The position numbers were made by a program, and so were the translations under genes. The notes below the pieces were generated by a model. It was not told where the DNA came from and ran no database searches. It saw only the letters and a program-made list of their open reading frames with translations. Positions 45,210 to 54,926 of a stretch of 64,000 nucleotides of DNA are shown piece after piece. The stretch comes from Methanothrix soehngenii GP6 (GTDB lineage Archaea; Halobacteriota; Methanosarcinia; Methanotrichales; Methanotrichaceae). How positions within the stretch are numbered: the first letter of the stretch is position 1; every line of letters starts with the position of its first letter. Location: positions 124,001-188,000 of the forward strand of contig NC_015416.1 in the NCBI RefSeq assembly GCF_000204415.1. The letters run 5' to 3'.

Positions 45210-45309
45210 GCCAGCTGGGGCAAAGGGCCGGGGGAAGGCAGAGGCGAGGATGGCCGGAGAGCAGAGAACGCTGGAGGCGTACTCGTGAGGAGAGTGCAAC
45301 TCCTTTCCT
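45210..45309 (+). repeat. 100-bp direct repeat, copy 2
   Basis: Second copy of 43009-43108. It contains the last 80 coding bases and stop of the upstream hypothetical gene, but not the rest of it. In the same frame it is a remnant only. Confidence 0.93.
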
Positions 45310-45938
45310 GCCTCCAAGGCATTATCGCAAAGCGCGAGGAGAGTTCGGAGAGTGGCTTAAGCAGGAAGTAGCCAAAGCAGCCGAGGACCATGGATGCGAA
45401 TTGACTTGAGGTATATCAGAGCCAGCCAATTTGCAGAAGATTCGGTACACTGCCTTATATCCTGAACCAGCCGTCCAGGCTTGAATGGCAAGCAAAATAA
45501 TTTCGGGACTCTACAGAAGTTAAACACTTGCAAAAAGTTTTATATATTATGAAGTGATAAACAATGACGGTTGTAAAAAATCTTTGATGCTGGATGGAGG
45601 GATTGAGTAGCCCTGCAAATGAAAACGCTTGCATAGGCCCTATCTAGGCCTTTATTTTTGTATCGCTGCAGTGAGTCAAACACTCCCTGCCCAGAGGATA
45701 AGGCTAGATGTCAGAAGATCTCTAAGTTTAAATTTGATCTAAGTCATTGACACGAGATAGACACACAATGCATTGCTGAAGTCGGTTTCATCGAAGCATA
45801 GTGATCTCATCGCTCTTCGTCACATCGAGCAGATCGAGGTTATCAGTGAGTGGCTCTTGTCTCTGGGCATGAGGGATCCAAAGAATCAGTGACAACAGCA
45901 AAAATGGATTAGAGGATATCAGATGAGAGAGATATTAT
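45310..45938. other. Gene-poor spacer with short gene remnants
   Basis: No complete gene. Just after the repeat, 45316-45408 reads RHYRKARGEFGEWLKQEVAK and on to a TGA in frame, a C-terminal scrap of unknown origin. Near 45800-45892 another scrap reads LRHIEQIEVISEWLLSLGMR to a TGA. Between them is a promoter-like TATA box and a short hairpin-ended region (see the ncRNA entry). The composition is mixed, as expected for a recombination-prone spot. Confidence 0.4.
45570..45658 (+). ncRNA. Candidate small RNA with TATA box and terminator
   Basis: A strong TATA box (TTTTATATATTA, 45538-45549) is followed by about 90 bases without a usable frame. These end in a hairpin AGGCC-CTATCTA-GGCCT (45635-45651) with TTATTTTTG directly after. 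Promoter and terminator spacing fits a short RNA transcript. No known RNA family is recognised. Confidence 0.35.
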
Positions 45939-47525
45939 ATGGCATATGATATTAAAAGTCATTCAAGAGCTATTAACAGAATAGTCTCCGACCGTTCAGA
46001 ACGACGAGGAACAGTTTTCCTGAATTTCGCAAACGAAGATCACTACCGTTGCATTAGCGAGATGTTCGGTGGCGAAGACTACTTTAAGAAGGAATTTCCC
46101 CGTCATTATTTGCTTGCGCAGAAGACCAGGCAGGATCATGCAGCAAACAAGGCGGTAACAGCCGAATCCGACCAGCAGGGATTTAGAGACTATACAGAAG
46201 TGCTTGATGTTTCTTACAAAAAAACCGATAGGCAGCTTTATTCCTGTGGCTACGCGAACCTGGTTGGAAAGGCAGATAAGATATATCAAATCCTTTATGT
46301 CTTTAGAAATGATGAGCTCATTGACAATAATGAGTCTTTCAGCTTTGAAAGCAATTATAACTTCATAGATAAGACTACAATTGACATCGACCCTCTAGGC
46401 GGCCAGAAGGATGAGCTAACGATTATAATCAATACTACATGGATACCAGAAAGAAAAGATGTTCTCTTTTCAGCCATCAGCTATGATACCAGAGATTCAC
46501 TCAAATCAACGCTGGACGAGGTAGTCAAGGATATTGAGGTCGTAGACCCGAGACATAAGGCATCAATTCCAGATGAAGACATTCTAGTGGCCTATGGCCG
46601 GAGTGCACCAAATCTTGATTATAGCTATCCCGAGCACCGTATAGAGCAAAATCAGAGTGTCTATCTTGAGAATCGCGGAAAAGTGACACTAAATGATGGC
46701 GTTAAATTCATGGGAGGCGAAATGAAGAAGACGCTTGTTGTGCTGAATCATACTGATAAAGGCTCTATCTTGTATTCGCCGCCTATCCCGGAGAATGCAA
46801 TAAGCAGGATAGACGATACACATTTCGAATGGAATATCGATGAAGACTGGGATAATCAAATTCCAGAAAGCGTCATTGCTGGCACCAGGAGTTACAAATA
46901 TGGATTACATTTATTTTTTTACGCGCTAGGACCGGGCGATGATATCCCAAAACTGTTTCAGATTCTTGTATCCAGCCTTGAGAAGCCCCCGAATCCCCAT
47001 TACAAGCATATATCATGCATAAAACTTCAGTGGGGATGTTTGGCTGAAGACAGCCTTGTTAGGATGGTTGATGGCAGCACGAAAACAATTCGAGCTATTG
47101 CCATTGGAGACAGGGTTATGGGTTTGGGGGGCAAGTCACTGAGCGTGACAAATGTCTGGACCGGTATGGAAAAAGAGATCCTGCGAATTATAATGGAAAA
47201 AGGGAATGAAATAAGTGCTACCGAAAAGCATCCCTTTATGACAAGGGAGGGAATGAAACCTATTATTAGCCTGAGTATCGGCGATGAGCTGCTTATGGAA
47301 GATGGCAATTACTCCGCCATAGATCAATGTTATCCGGAGCCATACGGGCGCACTGTCTACAATCTGGATGTTGAAGGCGGCGGTCCATTCATCTGTAATG
47401 GCTTTGTTGTAGGCGACAACACGATCCAGAATTCATGTCAGATTCCGGCGAATGAGGCCGAAACGGATCCAGCTATCTTGATTGAAGCTGAAAAACTGAA
47501 ATCGATATACAGCAGGATAAAATGA
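45939..47525 (+). CDS. Protein with internal Hint/mini-intein domain, first gene of a two-gene unit
   Basis: A 528-residue protein. Residues 1-366 are not recognised; they are rich in beta-strand and charged segments, without signal peptide or membrane helix. Residues 367-494 form a Hint domain: block A CLAEDSLVRMVDGSTKTIRA with IGDRVMG, block B ATEKHPFMTR (conserved His at 431), block F VYNLDVEGGGPFICNGFVVG, and the final Asn in GDN followed by Thr. Cys1, the block-B His, the terminal Asn and a +1 Thr could support splicing or cleavage. There is no homing endonuclease. The penultimate His is Asp. The stop overlaps the start of the next gene (ATGA). Confidence 0.8.
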   Translation: MAYDIKSHSRAINRIVSDRSERRGTVFLNFANEDHYRCISEMFGGEDYFKKEFPRHYLLAQKTRQDHAANKAVTAESDQQGFRDYTEVLDVSYKKTDRQLYSCGYANLVGKADKIYQILYVFRNDELIDNNESFSFESNYNFIDKTTIDIDPLGGQKDELTIIINTTWIPERKDVLFSAISYDTRDSLKSTLDEVVKDIEVVDPRHKASIPDEDILVAYGRSAPNLDYSYPEHRIEQNQSVYLENRGKVTLNDGVKFMGGEMKKTLVVLNHTDKGSILYSPPIPENAISRIDDTHFEWNIDEDWDNQIPESVIAGTRSYKYGLHLFFYALGPGDDIPKLFQILVSSLEKPPNPHYKHISCIKLQWGCLAEDSLVRMVDGSTKTIRAIAIGDRVMGLGGKSLSVTNVWTGMEKEILRIIMEKGNEISATEKHPFMTREGMKPIISLSIGDELLMEDGNYSAIDQCYPEPYGRTVYNLDVEGGGPFICNGFVVGDNTIQNSCQIPANEAETDPAILIEAEKLKSIYSRIK

Positions 47526-47847
47526 ACAGGGAGGAAACCACAATGCCGGACTATAATGTAAACCGTAATTCCATGAATGCTTTAAAGACCACGAGCAGTA
47601 GTTATATGCAGCATAACGCGATTCCGAGCCTGTTCTTCAATGGAGAAAATAATTTTTCAGTTGAGGTATTCTTCTATCTTAAAAGCAAAGAGCCTAGGTC
47701 AATCCTATATGGACAGCAGGGAAAATTTGAACTTGGAGTTGACAATGGTCAGATATTTCTGAATGCACCGGGATTCTGCAATTTTATTGTGCCTGAAGAT
47801 ATAGTAACGCTCCTATCCGGAAACTTTTATTTTATTGCGCTCACCTA

Positions 47848-49253
47848 CTGTACTTTCCAACTTTTCGCTTTATTTATAATATACACTGATTATTTTAAAT
47901 CTTAAACGTGATCTTAAAATTTAAAGTTTTTATACTTGGATTGATTTTACTCGCATGGGAGTAGAATGATCAAAATAGTAAAGGCACCATTACAATTAGA
48001 GCCGTTCTTGAATAATTTTGAGGACCTCTTTACCAAACCGAGCTATTGCTCATTTCGCGACCTATGCGGGGCGCTGAGCGTATGTGATAAATCCAAGACC
48101 GTTGCCAACCTATGTGATACTATGGCGGATTGCAGTAAAGGTAAAAAATCACGTTCTTCGTATAATTGGTTTTTAAGCGATGCTAATTGGGATGAGAATG
48201 AGGTTGCGCAGCGCAAAGTAGATCTTTTCATCGATAAATTATGTTTAAAAAGTAATGATAAAATACTATTAATAATTGATGACACATATAAAGAAAAGAA
48301 TGGAATCCAAACGGATGGTGTAGGTAGATTTTACGATCATAGTAAAGAATCCTACATTTGGGGTAACAATTTTGTTACATCTGTTATCCAGTCAAAGGGA
48401 TTATTCATCCCCCATAAAGCTAAGATGTACTTCAAGAATAGCGACGAATGTGTGAATTTCAAGACAAAGCTGGAAATTGCCTTTGATGAGATAATTGAAC
48501 CATTGAAGGTCCCAAAAGGAATGAACCTCTGTATAGTTTTCGATAGCTGGTGGTCATCCGAAGAATTAATTAATAAATGCATAAATTTAGGGCACAGCGT
48601 AGTTTGCCAAATCAAATCCGATAGAAAAGTTGGGATAAATAACATCATGAATTTCCAAGTTAGGGAAATGGCAAACCAAATTGATGAAAAGCATTTTACC
48701 AAGACAATTATCAATGTCCGAGGAAAGAAAAAGACCTATTACACATTTGAAAAGAATGTCATAATTGATCGCATCGGAGAGGTCAAACTTGTTATCTCCA
48801 AAAGAAAAAGAGACGGAGTAACAAAGTATATCATAAGCACCGATAAATCCCTTTCTCCGAAAGAAGTCATATCTATCTATGAGGATAGGTGGGATATCGA
48901 AACAGCCCACCGAGAAATAAATCAAAAATTGGGATTCAAAGATTATCAATTACGGGATAAAAACACTATTGAGAGATTTATCCAACTTGTCTTTTCAGTA
49001 TGGGCTGCAATTCTCTTCTGGGAAATGGACAATCCACCAGCAAAAGACGGCTCAAATCCAAGAACAATGGGCGAGATGATCGATCAAGTAAAAATGCAGG
49101 CACTCGGAGAAACATTTGAATACATTATGATATATTTTAATTTGCCTGTGCCGAAAGGCGGACTACTTCATGTGCTTAAGGGTCTAGGATTAAAAATTTA
49201 ATGTTGAATATGTTATGAATAATAAAAAATTAGGAGAAACTTGGAAAGTACAG
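47848..49253 (+). mobile_element. Insertion sequence 1 (DDE, IS4/IS701-like), 1406 bp
   Basis: Terminal inverted repeats CTGTACTTTCCAA (47848) and TTGGAAAGTACAG (ends 49253), with a flanking direct repeat TCACCTA at 47841-47847 and 49254-49260. If the repeats are taken to start one or more bases outward (ACTGTAC...), the duplication shortens to CACCT. One transposase gene fills the element. It splits the first LamG domain at ALTY|NGSK. Confidence 0.93.
47966..49201 (+). CDS. DDE transposase (IS4/IS701 superfamily)
   Basis: A 411-residue cut-and-paste transposase. The catalytic acids are visible as LLIIDDTYKEKNG (first Asp), LCIVFDSWWSSEELI (second Asp) and YEDRWDIETAHREINQKLGF (Glu in the YxxRW-IE motif). 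A GGGAG ribosome site precedes the ATG. The frame is intact, so the element could still be active. AT-rich codon use contrasts with the core genome. The exact IS family (IS4, IS701 or an unclassified relative) cannot be set without a database search. Confidence 0.88.
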   Translation: MIKIVKAPLQLEPFLNNFEDLFTKPSYCSFRDLCGALSVCDKSKTVANLCDTMADCSKGKKSRSSYNWFLSDANWDENEVAQRKVDLFIDKLCLKSNDKILLIIDDTYKEKNGIQTDGVGRFYDHSKESYIWGNNFVTSVIQSKGLFIPHKAKMYFKNSDECVNFKTKLEIAFDEIIEPLKVPKGMNLCIVFDSWWSSEELINKCINLGHSVVCQIKSDRKVGINNIMNFQVREMANQIDEKHFTKTIINVRGKKKTYYTFEKNVIIDRIGEVKLVISKRKRDGVTKYIISTDKSLSPKEVISIYEDRWDIETAHREINQKLGFKDYQLRDKNTIERFIQLVFSVWAAILFWEMDNPPAKDGSNPRTMGEMIDQVKMQALGETFEYIMIYFNLPVPKGGLLHVLKGLGLKI

Positions 49254-50904
49254 TCACCTATAACGGTAGCAAGATATCGCTTTTTTTACAGGGTTACAAG
49301 ATTTTTGAGACCGACAAAATTGGCGTCTCGGCAAGATCGCAGGACCCTCTCTGCATCGGGAGAGGAATATCGGGTTACATCTGTACAATAAGAGTGTTTT
49401 CAGAGATTTTGGCAGACGAACAAATTCTGTCGGATAATCTCAATGAGCTTGCAGGCGGAGATTCCTGCGTAGCATGGCTTGTGTTTTCAGATAATCAGCC
49501 GATTGATAAAAGCAAAAATAAGCTGGCCATTTCTCTGGTTGGCGAAGGCACCTGGGTTGTTAACTTGGTGGCCTGCTCAAGCTTCTCCGGCATGGGATGC
49601 GCCCAACTAAAAAACAAAGTGAGTAAAAATTATGATGAGTTTACAGTCCTGGGCAAGGTATATCCGCTGTTTACCTCAAACGACGAGATGGTGATCTACA
49701 CTAGCCGGAGCGCTACTGATGGATATACAGTTTTACTTAGAAGACAAGAGGACTACAATTACAGGCTGGTGTTCAAGGCAGCAAGCGGCGAGCTGATATC
49801 CTTAAAAGAGGTTAGAGCAAACCGATGGTTTGACTTTGCGATTACACTGTTGTCGGGAAAAATCACACTGTATATCGATGGTGCCAATGCGGGCGAAATG
49901 AGCATCTCCTCCATCAATCTGAAAGGCGACGCAAACGCTCTCATTGGCACAGGCTACGATGATGGATATATGGATTATAAGAAGGGTTTTTCAGGTTATA
50001 TCGATTATATAGCCGAGTTCGAAAAGGCACTGGATTCAACAAGGATAGAAGGCTATGTAGACAATCCGCCTTTCATATTTGACAAGGACTTGATCTCGTC
50101 CATGAGTCTCAATTCCGCAACTCCATCGGAGCTTGCTTATGATGAGCCTATCTGGGCACATGGCGATTTTCAGTACGTCTTGGCTGAATCGACCAATCCT
50201 ACAAACTCGCCTAAGGGGATTCAGTACTTTTATCCAACGGAAATAGATCCTCTTTGGAGCAGGCTGAGTCAGGAAGATCAATGGAAGATCAATTATTACT
50301 GCACATACGTTGATACCATTATCAATGATGTATTAGGTCTTGCTCAGCAACATGATAGCAACATGGTCGGCATGGATCCAGATCTGGCCCGAACCGGCAC
50401 CACCGGTCTGGTGAGAAGACGGGCGGCTGCCCGCGTCAATTTGCGTCAGCCCAATCCGGAAAATGTAGAAGTTGAAATGCAGCCATTGCTGAGGCATCGC
50501 GGCAATATTCAAAACCGAAGGGTGCCTAGGATTCCTCACAACGGGTTTAACGGCGCGGTCGGTGGAGGAGCTGCAGCAATGGGTGCAGGCGCTGCAGGAT
50601 CTGTTTCTGGCAGCGGCACCTTCGTGGCGGCCGTTGCAGCAATAGGCGTTTTCGTGACAGCCGCCGTGGTTCTTTTTACTATATTTTATGATCGTCCTGA
50701 ACCCGTTAAATCGGATATCAGGATCAAATCCCTGCGGTTCAACAGCGACGGAGACAGCACAATCGGTAGTCTGAATTGCAGAAAAGACTCGGCAACAACC
50801 GTGCCGGTTAGAGCTGTGAAGAATCCCTCCGGGAAAATAGAAATTACCGGAGTTTTTGTCCCCGCTGATCTGACTAAAATAAATTTAATAGCAGAAGTTT
50901 ATTG

Positions 50905-52206
50905 GGCTCCTCGCTATTCTCTGTGGGTAGCTGGTTAAGTCTTTATAGCAACTCATGCTAGAAAATTAGCCGTGTCAATCTCCCAGGAAGCCCTATTTAA
51001 GATAGCATTGAATCTTGAAGATCCTTGGTACATCAAGACGATAGATTTCAGTGCCGAAGGAAAGCAACTTGATATACACGTTGACTTCGAACCAGGCAGC
51101 AAATTTCCTTGTGCGAAATGCGGCAATCCAGGTTGCAGCGTGCATGATACTATCGAAAGAACCTGGCGACATTTGAACTTCTTTCAGTTTAAAACCTATA
51201 TCCACTGTCGTGTCCCTCGCACGATCTGTGAAGACTGCGGAGTGAAGCAGTCAAAGGTTCCCTGGGCAAGAAAAGGTAGCGGTTTCACCTTGCTTATGGA
51301 TTCTCTGATAGTCCTTATGGCTCAATACATGACTGTTACTGCTATTGCTGAAATGATTGATGAACATGATACTCGGATATGGAGAGTCCTGCAACATTAT
51401 GTCGCAGAAGCTAGATCCAATGAGGACTTTTCAATGGTCAAATCAATCGGAGTTGATGAGACATCAAGAGCTAAAGGACATAAATATGTTTCAGTATTTA
51501 TAGATCTAGATGAGTCGAGAGTTATCCATGTATGCGAAGGAAAAGATGCCTCAACTATCGGATCGTTTAAAGATGATCTAGAGCAGCATAACGGATCTAG
51601 CGAAAATATTGAAAATTTCTGCTGCGATATGTCGCCAGCTTTTATATCTGGTATAGAGAATAGTTTTCCTAATGCATCGATAACGTTTGATAAATTCCAT
51701 GTTATGAAATTGATGAATGAAGCTGTTGATAAAGTCAGACGTGAGGAACAATCACACAATGCTTTGCTGAAAAGAACAAGATATATCTGGCTCAAAAATC
51801 CCGAGAACCTCACAGCCAATCAGAATAAGATGCTAACGCCACTAAAAAGCATCCGATTAAAAACGATGAGAGCTTATAATATTAAATTAGCCCTTCGCGA
51901 CTTTTGGAGCTATGAATATCGGAAATCCGCCGAGGACTACCTCAAACGCTGGTATTATTGGGCTACGCATAGCAGACTCGATCCTGTGATCGAATGCGCT
52001 AAAATGATAAAGAATCACTGGAATGGCGTGACTAATTATATTAAAACAAAAATCGATAATGGTATCCTGGAAGGAACAAATAGTCTGATTCAGGCTGCAA
52101 AGGATAGCGCCAGAGGTTTCAGATCAACAAAAAATTTCATTACTATTATTTATATCAGGACAGGGAAACTCAAATTCAATTTACCCACATGAAACAGCGA
52201 GGAGCC
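50905..52206 (+). mobile_element. Insertion sequence 2 (ISL3 family), 1302 bp
   Basis: Imperfect 25-base terminal inverted repeats starting GGCTCCTCGCT at 50905 and ending AGCGAGGAGCC at 52206, matching at 21 of 25 positions. They are flanked by an eight-base direct repeat GTTTATTG (50897-50904 and 52207-52214), the duplication size usual for ISL3. It splits the giant gene at AEVY|CEGG. Confidence 0.95.
50972..52192 (+). CDS. ISL3 family transposase
   Basis: A 406-residue transposase starting at GTG 50972. N-terminal zinc ribbons (CAKCGNPGC and CRVPRTICEDCGV), a helix-turn-helix, then the ISL3 catalytic core with SIGVDETSRAKGHKYVSVFI (first Asp), CCDMSPAFISGIENSFPNA (second Asp), FDKFHVMKLMNEAVDKVRRE and, near the end, GILEGTNSLIQAAKDSARGF (Glu). 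The frame is complete, so the element may be active. Confidence 0.95.
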   Translation: MSISQEALFKIALNLEDPWYIKTIDFSAEGKQLDIHVDFEPGSKFPCAKCGNPGCSVHDTIERTWRHLNFFQFKTYIHCRVPRTICEDCGVKQSKVPWARKGSGFTLLMDSLIVLMAQYMTVTAIAEMIDEHDTRIWRVLQHYVAEARSNEDFSMVKSIGVDETSRAKGHKYVSVFIDLDESRVIHVCEGKDASTIGSFKDDLEQHNGSSENIENFCCDMSPAFISGIENSFPNASITFDKFHVMKLMNEAVDKVRREEQSHNALLKRTRYIWLKNPENLTANQNKMLTPLKSIRLKTMRAYNIKLALRDFWSYEYRKSAEDYLKRWYYWATHSRLDPVIECAKMIKNHWNGVTNYIKTKIDNGILEGTNSLIQAAKDSARGFRSTKNFITIIYIRTGKLKFNLPT

Positions 52207-54065
52207 GTTTATTGTGAAGGTGGAAGCAGTCTATCCGGAAGAATCAAGGCAAAAGAAAGCACCCCGATTATTGGTGATTTGACTTCCGACGAGTTCACAA
52301 TAAATGCCGGAGATACAAAGAACATCACCATTAATATTGACGCCGCAAAACTGAAAGACGCATCGCAGAACAAGGTAAAGAACTTTGGAGCCAACTGGGA
52401 GTGGACTTTTGTAAGAGGCACGGATGAAACCTTTTTAATTAATTCATCCCAGAACATCTATACGGTTATCGCCAGGCCGCTGTCTCCGTGGATCTGCACC
52501 AGCCAACCATACGATGAAGGAGAGATCGGATACATATGGACCGACCTTCTTGATGTTTGTTGTAGTGCATATAAGTCTAATCCCAAATCCGGTCTGCCTA
52601 ACGATTTAGAGCATGTTCGTGCCTATACGCTGGAGCTCAACAACAATAGAGCCTTTAAATATGACGTTGACGGCGGTGGCGCTTCATACTACACTACGGA
52701 TTTACAAATGATCAAGCTGCAAAAATACCTGAAGGACAGAATGGGCACTTCTGCAAAAGTCTTGAATTGCACCGATTGTGCAAATATTGTGGCAACGGAA
52801 GCTGTCGCATCGGGAATTGACTGCACTATGGGTATCATGACGGGGCTATCGGGTTTTGCCTGCAATCAGATTCAGGCCATAGGCTATACAGTCTGGAAGT
52901 TTCCCTTTGAGTTCTTTGTGTTTAGCTGGACGAATGTACCAGGAATTCATGATGATCGACTCAGGAAGTATCTTAAAGAGAGACATCATATTGATTGGAT
53001 ATCCACAGCAATAATTTCCAAAAGCAACGACGGCAAGACCATTTATTTATCTCAAGATGCTAAAACTCTTTCACTTACTCTGAATGATGAAGTATCAGAA
53101 GTACTATGTAGCTTTACGAATAGACTCATCGCGAGGATGGAGAATGGTGAGCTAAAAATATTTGATAAAGGCGGATTCTCTTATCATCAGGTAGCCGTTA
53201 TAGGAAGTGCCGTCAGATCCAAGCAATCCTCAGTTTTTGACGCCTGCCTGAAGCTGGATGAGGGATCGTATCCTGGAAAGAGTGAATCAAATACATATAC
53301 TAAAAAGCCAATGCTTCCGATAAATTATACTTTTTCCGAAACCGAAGACCTTTATGTGAATGTTCCAGTGACCACCCCCTATAACAGGCCATATTACAGG
53401 GAAAGGCTTGTAGAAGATAGATCCCTCTGCAGTTGGCTCTCGTGCCCTATACCGGTAGCTGGCATAGCCACCACTACAACAATAACAATAGCAAAAGAGG
53501 CTATGTACATGGAAGGTAACGGATATCATGAATACTTTGATATTGTAAAAAAGCGGTTTGGATTGGATGAAAATCCTTTGCCCAAGAAGCCCGGACTTTC
53601 TGTTGAAAATGCTTTCCCAGATTTCAAAAAAATTCCGGGAATAGACCAGTTCGAGCTTGAGGAGGACTATGGGGAGCAGAAGGTTTATTCGGCGATCCGG
53701 GATGGGAATAAATACAGAGTGGATATCCACAAAGCCGCTGATGAGCAAAAGGCCTATTTGGTTTTGATAAGAAGGCTGGCATTTATTCAAAATCCCGGAA
53801 TCAATAGGCACAACGATCTAGGAGATATTGCTTTTACCATCGATGATTCTTATGCAATTGCCGTCAGAAACAACGTCGTTATCACCGTTTCCGGCAGAGG
53901 GGCAGTCCAATTTGCAAAAGAAATCATGGAACAGCTGTAATGATATGATTAAATACGGGTCCTAAGGCCCCTTCTCTTTCAAGGTCCTGCATAAATCCCG
54001 CCCTTCCTTTGGTACAGCTGGTGGACACCGGAAACAACATCGATACCGGTGAGAATTACAGCTCC

Positions 54066-54290
54066 ATAGAAATGGCGCAAGGGAACTCCGGTCTTCAGGC
54101 CGGAGAGGAATTGCGCCTGTCACCTCCACCAACTCACAACGTATTTATGCTCATAGTGATATCTCCTATCTTGGGAGAAACTGTTTCCAAGACACTCCTA
54201 ATTTACTGCATTACGGTGCAGTGGGCATCAGTCAGTATGCCCCGAAGCCTCGATATAACCAGGAGGCAAGCTCCGGTCTTCAGGCCGGAG
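54066..54290. mobile_element. TnpB-derived scrap between two identical 20-bp hairpins
   Basis: The 20-base sequence CTCCGGTCTTCAGGCCGGAG occurs at 54086-54105 and 54271-54290. Each copy folds into an eight-pair hairpin with a TTCA loop, like the hairpins at IS605-type ends. Between them, the minus strand at about 54155-54175 encodes SPKIGDI, matching the LSKIGDI block of TnpB, and shares 17 bases with the intact tnpB. This looks like a decayed or non-autonomous TnpB element. It adjoins a truncated GDPD gene. Confidence 0.5.
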
Positions 54291-54569
54291 AAGCTGACGG
54301 TAACTCAGGAAGGCTTGAAGGAGATCGCCACCTTTGCCGATGGCGTTGGCCCGTATAAGATGTACATCGAGGCCAACCCCGAGCTGGTTCAGTGGGCCCA
54401 CGACGATGGTCTCCAGGTCCACACCTGGACGATGCGCGCCGACAGCCTGCCTGAGAAATATTCGGACTTCACCGAAGAGCTGAACCAGTTCTACTTTGTA
54501 TACGGAGTGGATGGGCTCTTCACCGACTTCACAGACAGGGCGGTTGCGTTCCTGCAGTCAGCAAATTGA
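54291..54569 (+). pseudogene. Glycerophosphodiester phosphodiesterase C-terminal fragment
   Basis: The last 90 residues of a GDPD/UgpQ-like protein: KMYIEANPELVQWAHDDGLQ, VHTWTMRADSLPEKY and the closing YGVDGLFTDFTDRAVAFL are typical of the C-terminal barrel strands. The N-terminal catalytic HRG and E-D motifs are absent. The open frame continues upstream to 54009 through hairpin-repeat DNA and is not part of the original gene. The break is probably due to the adjacent TnpB-type element. Confidence 0.75.
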
Positions 54570-54605
54570 TCCTGGATTGGATCATCTTCGGCTTGGCTGA
54601 GGCCA

Positions 54606-54896
54606 ATGCTTGAGATAATCCCAGCCAACTCTTTTTCCGGCACCTATCATTCGGCATCGGCCAAAAGCTCTCTACAAAAAGCCACCCTGGTCAGGACGGC
54701 AAAAGCCGAGGACGATGAGTGGGACCTCTGCGAAAAGATCAGCGAGGCACCCAGCTTAAACGTCTATGAGCTGGCAAAGCGGATGGACTGGTCTACCCAT
54801 CGTTCAGTAATTTTGTGCCCAGATTGGTCGGAGACGCGCGTCGAGGCTGTCTTAGCCATATCTTTTACTCCAGCTGAACGCAACGATCGAGCTTAA
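54606..54896 (+). pseudogene. Probable truncated winged-helix protein
   Basis: A 96-codon frame. Residues 33-70 (AKAEDDEWDLCEKISEAPSL followed by NVYELAKRMDWST) look like the first helices of an archaeal winged helix. After DWST the expected recognition helix and wing are replaced by an unrelated sequence (HRSVILCPDWSETRVE). I infer a 3' truncation or recombination. There is no good ribosome site. It could still be a short expressed protein. Confidence 0.45.
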
Positions 54897-54926
54897 ATAT
54901 GGCAAAGTAGGAAACTGCATTCCTCA

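Larger units (their letters stand above)
47522..53940 (+). pseudogene. Giant LamG/transmembrane protein gene split by two insertion sequences
   Basis: Three exon-like pieces, 47522-47847, 49261-50904 and 52215-53940, join in frame (3696 bases, 1232 codons) when both insertion sequences and one copy of each target duplication are removed. The rebuilt 1231-residue protein has two LamG-like lectin folds (about 25-165 and 185-330), a Gly/Ala stretch and one membrane helix (about 560-586), then a large C-terminal part with Cys842/845, His981 and Asp999/1005 in the order seen in transglutaminase-like and other papain-fold enzymes. There is no N-terminal signal peptide. The first gene of the pair overlaps it by four bases. 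In its present state the full protein cannot be made. Confidence 0.88.

Noticed and set aside
54009-54290. Upstream part of the 186-codon frame as the true start of GDPD
   Set aside because: This part crosses hairpin repeats and a TnpB scrap and does not resemble the GDPD N-terminus.
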